64,000 bases of DNA from Rallus limicola (GCA_022605955.1 JAKCOZ010000012.1:26534015-26598014); one strand, 5' to 3'. Positions 12,436-26,829 are shown, counted from the first letter of the stretch. Notes: generated by a model from the letters alone, not told the origin. Made by a program: numbers and translations.

Positions 12436-12863
12436 CATCTCCCCTAGGAAGAGAGGCTGAGGGAGCTGGGCTGGGTCAGCCTGGAGAAGAGAAGGCTGTG
12501 GGGGGACCTCATTGCAGCCTGCCAGTCCCTGAAGGGAGCAGAGGAACAGGAGGGGAATCAGCTTGTTCAAGGGCAGAGCCTGGCAGGACAAGGGGGATGG
12601 AGTGAAGCTGGAGGAGGGAAGGGGGAGAGGAGAGACTGGGGGGAAGTTCTTTGCAGAGAGAGTGGTGAGGGGCTGGCAGGGGCTGCCCAGAGAGGGGGTG
12701 GGTGCCCCGTCCCTGGGGGTGTTGAAGGCCAGGTTGGCTGGGGCCCTGGGCACCCTTGTGTAGCTCCAGGCCTGGAGGTTGGTGTCCCTGCCTGTGGCAG
12801 GGGGTTGGAGCTCTGTGACCCTTGGGGTCCCTTCCAACCCAGACTGGTCTGTGATTCTATGAT
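12436..12863 (+). mobile_element. CR1 LINE 3' end, group A (copy 6)
   Basis: Runs from the terminal RT-ORF coding segment to a GTGATTCTATGATG tail. Confidence 0.93.
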
Positions 12864-15344
12864 GGCACATCTGAAAGCGTACTTGTACTGGTTGAGTGCA
12901 GCAGCCTTTACCAAAACTCAGAGGACAACATTACAAGAGCCTTTGTGTGCCCTAGACCCTCTTGGAATGTCAGTCCCAAAACACATGTACGTTAACATTT
13001 GGATGAGATGAGATGAGATCAGTACTTTATGGCTTATTGAAGGATAATTTACACCTAAGTGAGGAGCCACATTCCTGCCCTACATAATAACACAGGGGGA
13101 CAAATTTCAGTGCTTTCCCTAGAACTGTTCCCCCCAGCACCCAGTGCCAGCCCTACCTGGGCAGTTTTGTTGTGAAGCTTCAGACCTAAAAGAATATATT
13201 TTCTGAGAATCGTGCACATCTCAACACACATTTATCTCTCTGCCTAATTTACATGTATAGTTATTATTTGAGTGGGCAGCAAGCAGCCAATATGCATGTG
13301 GATGATTAATGAAATGTGTAAAAAAAACCCCACATTTGGTTGCTGTGAATGTCACAAAATCCTGATAAATTTGTGTGTCATTTCTGCCCAAAGCACATTT
13401 TTTCTCCCCTCCCTCCCCCCAACACGCACCCTTAAAATCCAGTTTGAGTACTGGGAACCTCATGGAGGGCTGGGAAGCACTCTCAACACCGTGCAACCTT
13501 GGGATCAAGATTGCAAAACATAAAAGTACAATTTTTTACTAATAATATCCCTAATGTTCTGTTTAGTTTGGGTTCTGGTAAGTGGCCACTGCTTATATTA
13601 TGTATTATGCTAATGCAGCATAAGATGCTATTTCCATGTGTGTCTTGATCTGGCATGGTATCACCCAAAAGAAAAGGCAGAGATCCTTTCCTGGTGCACA
13701 TGTCCCTCTGAAACTGGAAACTGTTGTCACTTTATTTTTAATTAAAGCATATTTCCATTAAAAAGGGAGAACAACTGTAAGGGAATCTTTCTGCCAGATG
13801 GTGATCCTTAATTTACCCTCAAATGTGCTGGATGCAGCACGCGCCGTTCCTGATGAGCTGAGGTTGATCAGATTGCTATGAATAATGAGTTGAAATGACC
13901 CCAGGAAAGGACCAGGTGGGTCTTTTCTTCTGTTGATATCTGAGCTGTTTAAGAATTCATGGGAATTCTGGTTTTCTCCTAAGACTGTGGCTGTGGAAAA
14001 GAACCACTACTGATTCAACAACCAGGGATGGGGAAATACTCCATGAGTATTGTGATTGCAGGTAGCTATCAAGTCCCTGAATCAGGTCCCCATCCTCTCC
14101 TCATCTGCAGAGTGGGATAGAATACATCAATTATCTGCCATTTGAAAAAAAAATGCTTTTGGTGAAACAACTTAAAAGCAACTTTGGCTTTTTCTTCTTT
14201 CTTAAGAAAATACAAATACACAACGTATTTTGTCATAGATTATGTTTCTACATCTAAGGGACTTGCACAAATTCCACATCTGGCCTGTGGATCTCACAAC
14301 TTCAGCTCCAGAAAAACAATTTCCAAGAGTCAATGCAACCCAATATTAGATGGCTCCTTTCACTTTTACATACTTCATTTCTGGCAGCTCTTAATTTGGC
14401 CTGCTCACTGATGGTGAATGAATAGACTGCACCATACTGAAACAGCAAATCATGCACACAATAAGCATTAATATTTCCAGAGTGCAAAATAGCCCTTACA
14501 CATCAGTGAAATACATGTTTTATAAATTAAACTGAAAATGCAACCATGATTTGGCACTATATTAGCAGATTATGAGTTGCAGTTTAGTGCAGTGGCTGAA
14601 TGCCAGCCCCAAAACCCCCAAGTCTTGGATCACCATAGACACCCTTCAGACTTTCACTCTGCTCTGCTTTAGATTTCCACTTTTGGGATTTTTTTTTTTT
14701 TTTTTTTTAAATAAAATACCTGGTATTTAAGCCTATTCTCATGCTAGAACTGGTCCTGATGCTGTAGCAAGAGGCCAGGATACCAAAACTGCTGCAGAGG
14801 CTACAGATCCCTTTGATGCTCTGGTAAATCTGGACCTGAGAATTGGGTAGGATTAAGGACCATTAGGTTACATGGAAATTTGTTGCAGTCACTGCCTAAA
14901 TTCCTGCAAATTTTAGAAGTTTTATGGAAGAGTGTCAACAATCCTAAACCAGATCTGACCACACTGCTATTTTACAAGTGGAGGAGGAGAATGGCAAGAT
15001 GTGGAAATGGAGCTGAGCTGTGGTTGGAGAAAGTGTTGTCACCTTTTATCTTTCCTGCAGTTGTTATTTCTTTCTATGACTATCACTAAAACTCTAGCAG
15101 TAACTCACAGGAGATGTACCTGATAGGAAATTAGATCCTCTGATATCTTGATATTTGCTGCTGCAATGTTACCTGAAAGGTTAGTTGGTATCCAAGACCC
15201 CAACCCTACCACACTGGGTCATTGAGAATAGACGCCGCGTGCCCAGGGAGGAGGTTTTACCATCAGGGCATCGTTAACTACCTGACTCATTAATTCCATG
15301 GCATTTACAAAGACCCTCAGAGCCTTAATATTTCAGGCCCCATT
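12864..15344. other. Unannotated AT-rich single-copy DNA
   Basis: No exon recognised. Includes a short GATGA-type repeat at about 13002-13018 and a T-run at 14689-14708. Confidence 0.5.
14689..14708. repeat. Poly(T) run
   Basis: About 20 consecutive T. Confidence 0.9.
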
Positions 15345-15939
15345 GGAAATTGGCCAATGGCATCCTGGCTTGTATCAAAAATAGTGTAGACAGTAGGTGT
15401 AGGGAAGTGATTGTGCCCCTGGACTGGGCACTGGTGAGGCTGCACCTCGAGTGCTGGGTCCAGTTCTGGGCTCCTCAGCATCAGAAGGACATTGGGGTCC
15501 TGGAGCCAGTCCAGAGAAGGGCAACCAGGCTGGGGAAGGGGCTGGAGGGCAAATCCTCTGAGGAGCAGCTGAGGGAGCTGGGGGGGTTGAGCCTGGAGAA
15601 GAGGAGGCTGAGGGGAGACCTTCTCCCCACCTGCCCTGCCCTGCCAGGAGGGTGCAGAGAGGTGGGCGCTGGTCTCTTCAGCCAGGGGACAGGAGCTGGG
15701 ACAAGGGGCAATGGGCTTAAGCTGGGCCAGGGCAGGCTCAGCTCAGCTGGGAGGGCAAAGTTCTTCCCTGGCAGAGTTGTGGGGCTGTGGCACAGGCTGC
15801 CCAGGGAGGGGCTGAGTCCCCAGCCCTGGGTGTGTTGAACAGAGGGGAGATGAGGTGCTCAGGGATCTGGTTTAGCTTAGGATGGGAATGGTTGGCCTCC
15901 ATGATCATAAAGGTCTTTTCCAACCTTGTGATTCTGTGA
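15345..15939 (+). mobile_element. CR1 LINE fragment, group C (copy 7)
   Basis: Starts at the NGILACIKNSVDSR-like coding region. It includes the group C signature GLEGKSSEEQLRELGGL and ends AACCTTGTGATTCTGTGA. The frame is open over most of 15350-15838 but lacks the catalytic domain. Confidence 0.93.
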
Positions 15940-18900
15940 AATAAATGCCTGTTTTCAAGAGCTCCATGCAGTGGCACAGCACTTGCCCAGCAAAGCAGAA
16001 GGTCCCTGTGGGACAGGCAGCATTCAAAGATTTCCAGCTCACGTTTCCATAGCATAAAGAACATCCTCTTACCCACCAGCCATGGCAATGCTTGGGAGCT
16101 AACATAGCTAAACACCTCTTTGCATACTACTGTATTTCTTAGAGGGCAAGGTTTTCAGTTTTGAAACCTTTTCTTTTTAAAATTTGCATTTCAAAGTAGC
16201 TATAAAATATGAATCCCAGTGCAAAGCATTAGCATAAAGCCATTCAGTATTATATATTCTGTCAAAAGTGCCAGGAAAAATTCCACAACTATTGCATTTC
16301 CATCTGGCAACATCTTCCTACCCTGAATATTTGCATAAAATACTTCTGCAATAAAGAAAAATTATGAAACATAAACTCTTTGCTTTATTTCTAAATAGAT
16401 AACTTCTTCACATTTGTATAAGCCAAGGAACCCTGTTATTGCAAACAAATTCCCTCTTTTCTACCTATTTCAGGATAATTTCAGGAAAACACACCTTACT
16501 TTTCCTTTTTCATAAATGTCTAGGTGGGTTTTTAAATTTAGAAGATTTTTTTGGTTTTAAAGCAGTAAGAAATAACTGAAGAGAGGCTGAACAAGTTACT
16601 CCTCTAGTGGGGTTCTACCTCTATTTGCAGTTTAGGCTTCCCAAATTGTGGTTGGTGCACAGCATCATTTTTCCTCCCACTACTTAAATCTATTGAATTA
16701 GCCCTAAATTTTCATAGGCACATCTTTGCAAGTTAACTTTCAACCTGGCATTATCCTGCCTCACAGAATTTGACTTTAAGTACTGCATCTCCAGTGGTCT
16801 TCTAGATCTTGGGCACCAGAGATGAAAGTTATTGTGCAGCTGCAGCAAAACACAGAGTAAAAAAGAGAAGGGAAATAAAAGGGACTAAGTTAGGATGATA
16901 TCTTTGATTGAGTTGGGAATAAAAGTTGGGCAGTGAGCTAAATTCTGCATCTGGACTAGGCTGAGGGTCCTAGGGAGAATGGGAGAGGAGATGTCACCAC
17001 GGCTTCCACACAGACTTGGATGTACCTGCAAAACCCTTCTCCATACAATATACTCATTTGCAAAGATGTATTGCTGAAAGGAGAGGGTGCTCTGGGCACT
17101 TAATTATTAAAACCTGAAACTCTTGACCCAAGATTTCACGCTGCACAGCTCTGTTTGCCACCACTGCCTATTAAAGCAATTCATAAAAGAGACCACCATG
17201 TTATATTCGGTGATAACTCTTTAGCCCAACAGAGCTATGGGCATCAGGTTTGCAATAGTGCAGAAGAAACCCCCATTAAAACAAGGTAAAGAACTGAGGT
17301 ATACTTTTTTTCCTCCCTGCTTCTCTCTGGGAATGTTATTCACACCAGTTCTGGCTGGAGTTTATTCCAGCAAAAAGGTCAGGTGTGTTTCAGGCACAGA
17401 AACAAAGCTCAAGGCAAAGCATATTGTCTTTCTTTAAGCATCCACATTTACCTCATCCTTTCCATGACATAACAGGAGAAATAAAATGAAAAAATAATAA
17501 ATATATGTTTGTGTTTGGACAAGTCCATGCAGATTTTATGGGACAGGCAAACATCCTGCTCACACAATACATTCCTTCTCTGTTATAAATACTTCTATCA
17601 AAATGTAGCCACATTTCCCAATTCTCAAGCACTCATGCACTTTTGGTGTTTCAAATCAGGTTCAACAGAAATTAAACTTATGGCAGGCACAAGGTGTTAT
17701 TTAACCAAATAAATACACATCACCCTGTGACACCCTCCCCAGCTCCTTAACGGGTGCCTCCCGTTAAGTTAAATGGGTTGACTCCAAGGACCTCTACTCA
17801 GAATAGGGTGGGATTGCAGGGGAGGAGAAAAACAACAGGGTAAGGGTTCATTTCTGGACAGTAATCAATCCAGAATGCCCACTCAACAGACACACAGTTT
17901 GTCCTTAGAGATTTTGCTGCTGGGTGACTAGGGGACAGGCTAGAAGAGCTGTGATCTCCAACTTACGCTCGAGTTTCTTTCCACTGCTAATTAAGGGGGG
18001 AGAAAAAAAAAAGGATAAAAACATGAGGTTCTGGTAAAAATAACTTTTAGACCAGCTATTTACAGAGTCTAGACGTGCACAAAATAAGAATTTAAAAAGC
18101 AAATTCCTCTTTGAAGATCCATGGTTTGAGAATAAACTGAGGTGCACAGGCTGAAATAAACCTGCCCAGGTGTGATTCATCCAGACATGCTTTAACTGAA
18201 TGCTTCCTAGAACTCTTACCTCTCTTTTACTATAGCTTTAAGCTCGTGTTGATGCAATAAAGCATTATTTAGAGCGAGGCTCCTGTGTCCAGAAAGATTC
18301 CACAAATTCTCAGGACCTTCTACATTGTTGGCATCCACCATTCCATCACACACCAGTTACACTCTATGGCAAGGGCCTAGGACAAGTGACAGTGATGCTA
18401 TACAAACCCCAAATAATGCCCTTCAGTGATGCTGGAAAATATATTCATTGAAAGCCAGTGGGGCTGACGGTCATTTTTCATAGTGAGGAGGATTCAGTAA
18501 CAGCCTCTAATTTCTTTGCCGTGATTACACAGAGTCTCATGTTGTGCGTGCCTTCTAATGCATGAAATAATGCTCTTGTGTTTGAGAAAGTCAGCTATAA
18601 AACAGTGGCTCTGCAGAAACATACTCCCAAAGACAAGGACAATTGAGAGGAAATCCATACCACATACAGTGTTCAGGAGCAAAGGTCTATGCTTGTGCTA
18701 AAAGCTCTGAGGAGATAAAGTATGAGCATTTAAAATTAAAATATCTCTTCGTTGACAAGATGTGAACACTTCTCATTTTCTGGATCATTAAACATCCTTC
18801 TGGAAAAGTGAGTTAAGAAACTTTGGGATATTTTTACAGCATCAAGTTGGGTTTGGGGATGTTTAATAACGCGGCGGTTCAAGATCACATTTGCAGGAGA

Positions 18901-20915
18901 TCAGTGCCCTCAGAAAGCCTTCTCCAGGAGGGAGCAAGAGTGTCTCCTAGAAGCTCACAGTTTGCACTCAAAATACCAGTGGACTGCTTCACTTTTGGGT
19001 TAAGGATCAGCCAAACATCTGTTTCATTAGAAGAAAATGAAGGACCTCCTGAAGATATGCTTAGCAGCCAAGTATATCAGGATTAAATGTATTAGATGGA
19101 AATAGAGATGTGGAAAAGACACACTGGGATTTGAATGTGCAAGACAGAAGCTCTTCTGAGCCTCACTGGTTCTTGCCATTCTGTTTTAGAGAAGATTTAT
19201 GTCTCAATCAAGCAGGCTGGGTTTTTTGCAGAAATTCAGAAAGCTCAGAAATGGGAAGGGGGCAGACAGACAGATGCCCAGAGCTGCCCAATGACAACCA
19301 ATGTAACTCCACCCTATGAAGCTAATTTTAAAATTGTTTCAGAAGAAAATCTAGGAAATACCCTACCATCAGGAAGAGGCACATCAGAACGGATGCCAAA
19401 TGGGCAGGGAGCCATGCCAGGACTTCCAGTGTTGTGTTCTGCAGCACTGTGCCAGTCTTTGGTAGAGAAGCCAAGGTCATAGTTTCAACTGCTTTGCATG
19501 CCAAGAAATACAGCTCCAGACTAAACCCACTGAATTTTCTTTAGCACTTCCATGTTGCCTTTCACTTTCCTTCCTGGTAGGAAATGTGGTTGTGAAATTT
19601 GGCTTCAAGATTTAATCTTTGGGTTTGCATTCCAAGTTTGCAACATGAAACACAAGAGACAATGTAAATCCCAAGGATCCTGGGCTGCTCAGGAATGTGT
19701 GCAGCAGGTTTTTACAGGCTAGGGCAAAGAGCATTGCAGTGTATGGAAATACCCTGAAGTCAGCATGCAAAGTATGATGACATGCTACTCCATTTATATT
19801 TCACCATTCCACTTACTTTGCATAAAAATAAAATTACCAGGAAGGATTATATTCCTGGATGCAAAAACCCTCTCTCCCTCCCCATCCCCAAATTGCTCTT
19901 TAGAACAAGATGCTGCTTTTGTTCCTCACTAAACCAGTAATATTTTATCCAACAGGCAGTACAATATCTAAGACTTCTGGACACTATCATAATCAAATAT
20001 AAAAAATAATATGATATTGTTAGCTCCTCAGAGTACCAAAGTCTTTTTATTATTTGGAAGATGGTTTGAAAGCATCTTAACTACATCTTTATTGAAGCAA
20101 CATAAATGTCTTTAAAGCTATCTTGGTGCAAATGTATCAAGAATGCTCTTCAAATTCCTTGTTATGCCTTGTACCTGAGAAATCTATTTGAAACATATTC
20201 CACTGTATTGAATTTCTGTCTGAAACAGCTGATTTAGGCAGCTGATAGAGTATGGCAGGTGCCCCATTCATTGCGTTATCATTTTATACAGTCTGTCCAT
20301 AAAACCCCCAAGAGAAGGATGTACTGTCTGTCCATGAAAAATAATCCACTGTCTGTGGCTTATGGGAACAGCAATAGAATTTTAAATACCTTGGAAAGAC
20401 CAAAGCTTGGCCATTTACATTATTCTGGCAGCATTTTTCTAGCTGAATGGCTATATTCAATCTCACAATGAGAGGAGTAATGCAATTAAACCAGCACCAT
20501 AATGAGGAACTGGAAACATGGGTTTTAGTTTGAAAAACAAAAGCTTCTAAATTTTAAAATAATGAAGCAACATGACTGTTGCACACGATGTGAAGAATGC
20601 CTTATTAGACACAGCAGTAAAATGTCAAATATAATCTGCTGCAGCAACATTCTACAGTTCACCTGTGGCTCTTGATACCCTGCACTCATGTATTTCCTGA
20701 TGTTAACTGCTCAGACCCCTGTCCCTTTAATTATGTTAAATCTACTCAAGGATTTTAACACATATGAGCTGACATGGTCCAAACAAATGAGATCATTACG
20801 AGAAAAACTTCTTCAGCTACAAAAACATAACTTCTTTCCATTACTTCAAGTAGGAGAAGTCCCTCCATCTGCTTTCACATCCATGTAGCCAATTCCCCAT
20901 GGGGTGCCACATCCT
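15940..20915. other. Largest CR1-free block, AT-rich intron-like DNA
   Basis: Nearly 5 kb with no interspersed element or splice-supported exon. Two neighbouring plus-strand frames at 18823-19086 and 19135-19482 are longer than average for AT-rich sequence but show no domain, start context or splice logic. Conserved regulatory elements would be plausible here but cannot be judged from one sequence. Confidence 0.45.
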
Positions 20916-21812
20916 TCATAGAATCACAGGGGTTGGGAGGTCCCTCCAGAGCCCATGGGGTCCAACCCCCTGCCAAAGCAGGGTCCCTAGGACAGGGCAC
21001 ACAGGGCGCTGTCCAGACGGGGCTGGAATCTCTCCAGAGAAGGAGACTCCACACCCCCCTGGGCAGCCTGGCCCAGGGCTCCCTCACCCTCACTGGGAAG
21101 AAGTTCTTCCCCAGATTGGTGTGGAACTCCCTGTGCTCCAACTAGAGCCCATTGGCCCTTGTCCTGTCCCCACAGACACTGAGCAGAGGCTGCCCATGTC
21201 CCCCTGTGTCCCACCCTTGAGCTATTGATCCCCAGTGATCAGATCCCCTCTCAGGCTGCTTCTCTCCAGGCTGAACAGCCCCAGCTCCCTCAGCCTTTCC
21301 TCACAGGGGAGATGCTCCAGGCCCTTCAGCATCTCCAGAGCCTCCTCTGGACTCTCTCCAGGAGATCCCTGTCCTTTTGATCCCAGGGAGCCCAGCACTG
21401 GACACAACACTCCAGGTGGGGCCTGAGCCGGGCAGAGCAGAGGGGGAGGATCCCCTCCTGTGACCTGCTGCCCACACTCCTCCTGATGCCCCCAGGATCC
21501 CATTGTCTCTCTCAGCCCCAGGACACACTGCTGGCTCATGGCCACCCTGTCACCCACCAGCACCCCCAGGTCCTTCTCCACAGAGCTCTTCTCCAGCAGG
21601 TCACCCCCAGCCTGTCCTGATTCCAACAGTTCTTCCTTCCCAGGTGCCAGACTCTGCACTTGCTTTTGTTGAACCTCCTCTGGTCTCTCCCTGCCCAGCT
21701 CTCCAGCCTGGCCAGGTCTCTCTGGGTGGCAGTGCAGTGTCCTGTGTGTCAGCCACTCCTCCCAGCTCTGGATCATCAGACACTTGCTGAGGGTGGATGC
21801 TGTTCCCTCATT
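20916..21812 (-). mobile_element. CR1 LINE fragment, group B (copy 8), frameshifted RT region
   Basis: Inverted tail TCATAGAATCACAGGGG at the left end. On the minus strand the frame 21222-21839 crosses the RT catalytic region, but the place where FADD is expected reads KCLMIQS because one base is missing. The same lesion is in copy 15. The 5' truncation is near 21812, about 0.3 kb short of where copy 15 starts, so the two insertions are independent. Confidence 0.93.
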
Positions 21813-24107
21813 CATGGACCCCACATGCCTGGTTTTCACGTTGGGAAGCTACATCATAGACAGGGTATATGCATGGCAAGGAGGGGATGGAACACTGAAA
21901 TTTGTGCTATCAAACCCACGTTTTCTGCGACTGTATCTATGCCATGTGTTACTCCATGTCAGAAATCAGGCAATAATTCCATCCCTGATATCCACAGCAT
22001 CATTCCTCAAACAAACCAATGACCAAACACATTCAGGAAATGGTGTCTTAATCCATTAAAGTCAAAAAATTATCTCCTCAGGGAAGGATCCGCTCACAAA
22101 ACTCTTACTATTAGCACCCAGCTGTGCAGGAACTCATTTGGGAAACGATTCTCTCCTGTGCATTAACAGCACAGAGAAATAATATATGACCATGTTTAAT
22201 AGAAAAACCTGACAGACAGTCTGGATCAAGCTGATTTCATAAAGTAATTTGTTCTTGGAATTTGACCGAAGGAAAAATGGATAGATAACATTAAGAGGTC
22301 AACCAACCAAATAGCAATTTACAGTTAACAAATTCAAGTTATGAGTAAGATTTGATAATTCCTCTATGGAAAGTTCATGTATCATCTTAATGTTAAAATT
22401 AAGATCTTTGCAGAAGTACTCAGGGCTTATAAGCTGCTGCTCATAGAAAGTCAATTTGGGTTTAGTTACGCTGTGCTGGGGCCAGCTGATCCCATCTGCC
22501 TCCACGTGCAGTGCTGATTCTGTTCATTGAGGAGCCGGAGCTGGAGGGATGCTGAGCTGCTGGGCTAAACCTTCCCTCTCCAAAACCACTGCTCATGTGG
22601 TCTGGGCTCACCTCCACCATGTGCAGAGCAGATGGGAAATGAATCACTAACAACGAGGCACTTCAGAGCTCTGGTTTGGGCTCTTTGCTAAAATTATAAC
22701 GGTTTCTTTTTCTCCCAGTGTGAAATACTTGGAGCTGAGAGAAATTGCCTAGGAAAATAAGAGCTTTTGCCTTAAATGTATTCCTTTGGCAGAACTGCTC
22801 AGCACATTCTCCCTCCTAAAATGTCATATATGTCTCACTAATGAACTTCAGCTGACCCTAAGAAGTCATTTCATCTGCGTAAGCAGTCAGGCTGGCTCAA
22901 AAAAAATGTAGTTATTGAAAAAGGTTTAGAATCTCAGGAAAACCAGGACAATGTTTGCTCTTTGGTTGCTTCAATTCATAGTGAGAGAAATAGCTAAAAT
23001 AGTTAGTACTTATTCAGGTAAAAATACGTGTTTCCAGTATATTTAATCTAAAAATATATATAAATTTATGAGCAGAAATAAATATTTTCTACTTTGGGAG
23101 GATATAAACTGAATATATTTGGAAAGAGACACTGTTCTGTAATAGATACCGTTAAAGTGGCTGCCACATTTCAGTGTTGATACAGCCACTAATATAACTT
23201 GATGGCTCTGGCTATTTCTAGGGTTTCCCCTGGATACTTAAAGATTTCTATTACATATATTTTATCTATCTAATTCCCTCTGGTCCTGCTAATCATGGCT
23301 GTATTGTCCGTTACTTAGATTTCTTACATTTTTTCCCCCCTTTTTGGTAACATCAGAATATAATTAATTTCAGTGAGCGAACCTAATTGCCTCAGGGAAA
23401 ACCTGCAGCTGGAAATCACCCAGTCTCAAATAACCTAGAGCTGGAGACATACCACCATGTCCTCTTCCCACACAGCTGATAGATGGAAAAATTAACCAGC
23501 AATAGCAGATGCTGGAAAGAGAAACAATTCTGCAACCTTATTTTCGCTGTAGTAATTTCTACCTACCACTGGAGGAATACCATAACAGACCCCGTTAGAG
23601 AGAACAAACCCCATGAGATAATAAAAGCAGTTGTGGCCAAGGGGTGGTGAGGATAAATGGGTATGTTACCTGCAAGATGCTGCCAGGTCAGAGCAAGCCA
23701 CAGAGAACCTCTGCTCATCTTTTGGGTTTTCCCATGCTAAAGCCATTCCGGACACTGCTCAAATATTTGTCTCCACAAATTTGCCCAGCTGCCCTCAGTC
23801 TTTGCAGCACGGTCCCCACAAGCAGGGAAGGTCATATCTTTGAATTTTGAATTTACCAAGGCCTGCTCTTCCCCAGCACTGCCTAGGAACTGGGATTACT
23901 TTGCTCTACTCTCTTGTCATCTGTGCTCAGCTCTCAAACTGTCACTGACACCCAGGGTACAGGGCACAGTCAGGATCTCTGAGATTCTCATTAGTAAGTG
24001 TGAATGTCAGAATAGTTTAGGCACACACCCAGAATAGCAGGAAAAGACCTGGTCTTTTCAGGTCTAAAGAAAAAAAAAAAGTTGGGTCACTTTCAATGGG
24101 AGAGGGA
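21813..24107. other. Unannotated AT-rich DNA
   Basis: No exon or element recognised. A/T-rich around 23030-23110 and a poly-A run at 24070-24080. Confidence 0.5.
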
Positions 24108-24504
24108 TCATAGAATCCCAGCCTGGTCTGGGTTGGAAGGGACCCCAAGGGTCACAGAGCTCCAACCCCCTGCCACAGGCAGGGACACCAACCTCCAGGC
24201 CTGGAGCTACACAAGGTTGCCCAGGGCCACAGCCAACCTGGCCTTCAACACCCCCAGGGATGGGGCACCCACCCCCTCTCTGGGCAGCCCCTGCCAGCCC
24301 CTCACCACTCTCTCTGCAAAGAACTTCCCCCCAATCTCTCCTCTCCCCCTTCCCTCCTCCAGCTTCACTCCAGCCCCCTTGTCCTGCCAGGCTCTGCCCT
24401 TGAACAAGCTGATTCCCCTCCTGTTCCTCTGCTCCCTTCAGGGACTGGCAGGCTGCAATGAGGTCCCCCCACAGCCTTCTCTTCTCCAGGCTGAACAAGC
24501 CCAG
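24108..24504 (-). mobile_element. CR1 LINE 3' end, group A (copy 9)
   Basis: Inverted tail TCATAGAATCCCAGCCTGG at the left end. Truncated near 24504 in the [20 protein letters not shown] coding segment. Very close to copies 16, 19 and 27. Confidence 0.94.
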
Positions 24505-25944
24505 ATCATGCCACAAAGAGATTGAAAATGCCATCATCGATATGCACTGGCCACTGAGCATTTCTCAGCGCTCAAGGCTGCTACCCCAGCTGCCAGCACA
24601 AGAGCCTGTTGGCAAATAACTGTAGAGCAAGGCAGACCTCCACCCTGCACACCACTCAGCTCTAGCCCTGTTCTATGTGAGAACAGCAACACAGAAGGGT
24701 AAAAGAAAAGATGCATAGAATGCCTCATAAAACGGTGAAATGAGATTTTGGGGGATGCTCCTCAGAGATGTGACATTCTGAATTTTTCAAGATGTTGCCA
24801 CAGGGCTGGAGAGAAACACTCTGAGAGAGAACTTCCAAGGACTTTCCATAGTGATCTGACTCTGCTCTGTGCCCACCTGCTTGATTAACCATTAAAAGTC
24901 TTCATTTACTACTGTTTTATTTTGGGGCTTTGCCAAAGGCAAGGCACGGAGTACCCATGCCATGGGAATAAATGAGAGAGAGTAGAATTTTTTTTCCTCT
25001 CTAATTCTTTGTCTTAGAAAACATTTATGAACTATTCAACATTATTTTATGCAGTGGAAACTCTAAAATCAACCCCTTATTTTAGGTAGACATTATTTTT
25101 AGGTAGGCCTTAATTTAAGGCCTACCATCGGTACAAAACAGGTACCAAACATTGTGAGCCACCTCAAGCAGCATGTCCCCATGAAAGCATCGCTCAGAAA
25201 TGTCTTGTTAGACATTTTGTCATCAGCTGAGATAATTTTTGAATTGATTCCCCTGCTACTAAGCTGCAATGTATCAGACTGACTAACCACATCGACAGGC
25301 AACGTTCGATATACACAACACAAAGGAAAAGAGATCTATCGGCCTTCCGCTACCACCAGCACAAAGGCCTTGAGATGGTCCTTTTGTATCCTGGTGTTTT
25401 AAAGCCCCATGGGATGCTATTTGGGAGTTAAACACACACAGACATTCTGGATTACTACGTGTAAGTACACATATATATATATACCAACTCGTTGCAAGAA
25501 CTATTTCTACATAAAAACCCCATTTAAAAGACAAATGTCGTATTAGGCCTGAAGCACTGTGTGGTGTCTGCTCACGTTTAGGGCTGAAATTATCTGAAGC
25601 ATATTAAAGGAACTGAGAATAACATTTGTTTCCATGTTCCCCTCATTTCAAATGTTATCTTATAGCCCACACCAGTGTTAATGTTTCTCACAAAAATCAT
25701 CAAATATTTGATTTCTAATTAAGCCCTTTTCAACCCCACGCCGGAATTTGTCTCCCTCATCTATAATTATGTTTCCATCGATGTTTTTCAAGAGCAAATG
25801 CAAAGATTTGCATTTTTATATTATATAGAAATCAGAGTGTAAATATTCCTCAGGCGGCTGGCTCTCTCCTCTGCTGCTCATGGACTCAAGAAGCCAGCAT
25901 GTAGAAAAGAGTGACTCCTATCCCAGTTTCTGGGGAGAGCTTGA
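24505..25944. other. Unannotated AT-rich DNA
   Basis: Nothing recognised beyond a short (AT)n at about 25471-25482. Confidence 0.5.
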
Positions 25945-26262
25945 GCCCCTTTAGGTCCCTCAAGGGGCTCTGGGAGAGCTGGAGAGGGGCTGGTGCCCAG
26001 GGCAGGGAGGGCCAGGCCCAAGGGAACGGCCTTCAGCTGCAGGAGGGGGATGAAGAGGGGCTGAGAGGCAGAAATCCTTCCTGAGGAGGAGGGGAGGCCC
26101 TGGCACAGGGTGCCCAGAGAAGCTGGGGCTGCCCTGGGATCCCTGGCAGGGTTCAAGTCCAGGTTGGATGGTGCTTGGGGCACCTTGTGTGGTGGGGAGT
26201 GTCCTGCCCATGGCCCTGGGGGGTTCTGATGTCCCTTCCCACCCAAACCAGTCCCATTCCAG
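25945..26262 (+). mobile_element. CR1 LINE 3' end, group D (copy 10)
   Basis: Shares GAGGCCCTGGCACAGGGTGC and CCTGGGATCCCTGGCAGGG with copy 14 in the opposite orientation. The terminal tail is eroded to CCAGTCCCATTCC with no ATTCTATG repeat, so it is an older copy. Confidence 0.82.
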
Positions 26263-26829
26263 TCAGAAATAACAATTCTTCCTTTGACCTTCCAGAACAA
26301 AATCACAACATTTCTGGCACAGGCCTCAGTATTGTGCTAGAGCCTACTTTGGTTTGCAAATACATAAAAAGCTATTATCATTAAGAACATTAATACATGT
26401 ATCACAATTAACGTCTCTGAGGTTCTTTGTAATATTGAGTCACAGATTCATAAGCAGTGAATCAAGTCACGCTTTCTGTTTGGCACCAGAGCTCATTCTG
26501 CTAATCATCACAAATTACATTAACTGATCAAGTTCCACCTAAACAAACTACCCCCTTCTTGATACTGCCTGGTTACTGCCAGAGGTAAAAAAAAAAACCC
26601 CAGGTCCCATTGTGTACAGCCTTAATCCCTGTCTGTTTAAACCTATGCAGGATTATTGGTGCGTGTTGGAACAAATACTGCTAATAGTTTAATATTTACT
26701 CTCAGTAGCAAACCAGCCATAGAGGGAAAAGCATGTGAGGTTACATTTAGCTTGAATTCAGGCAAAGCAACAGGAGTTCAGAATTCTTAGTTTCTGGTTC
26801 ATTACAAAATCCTGCTTACAATTTCACTG
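26263..26829. other. Unannotated AT-rich DNA
   Basis: Nothing recognised except an A-run followed by CCCC near 26587. Confidence 0.5.
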
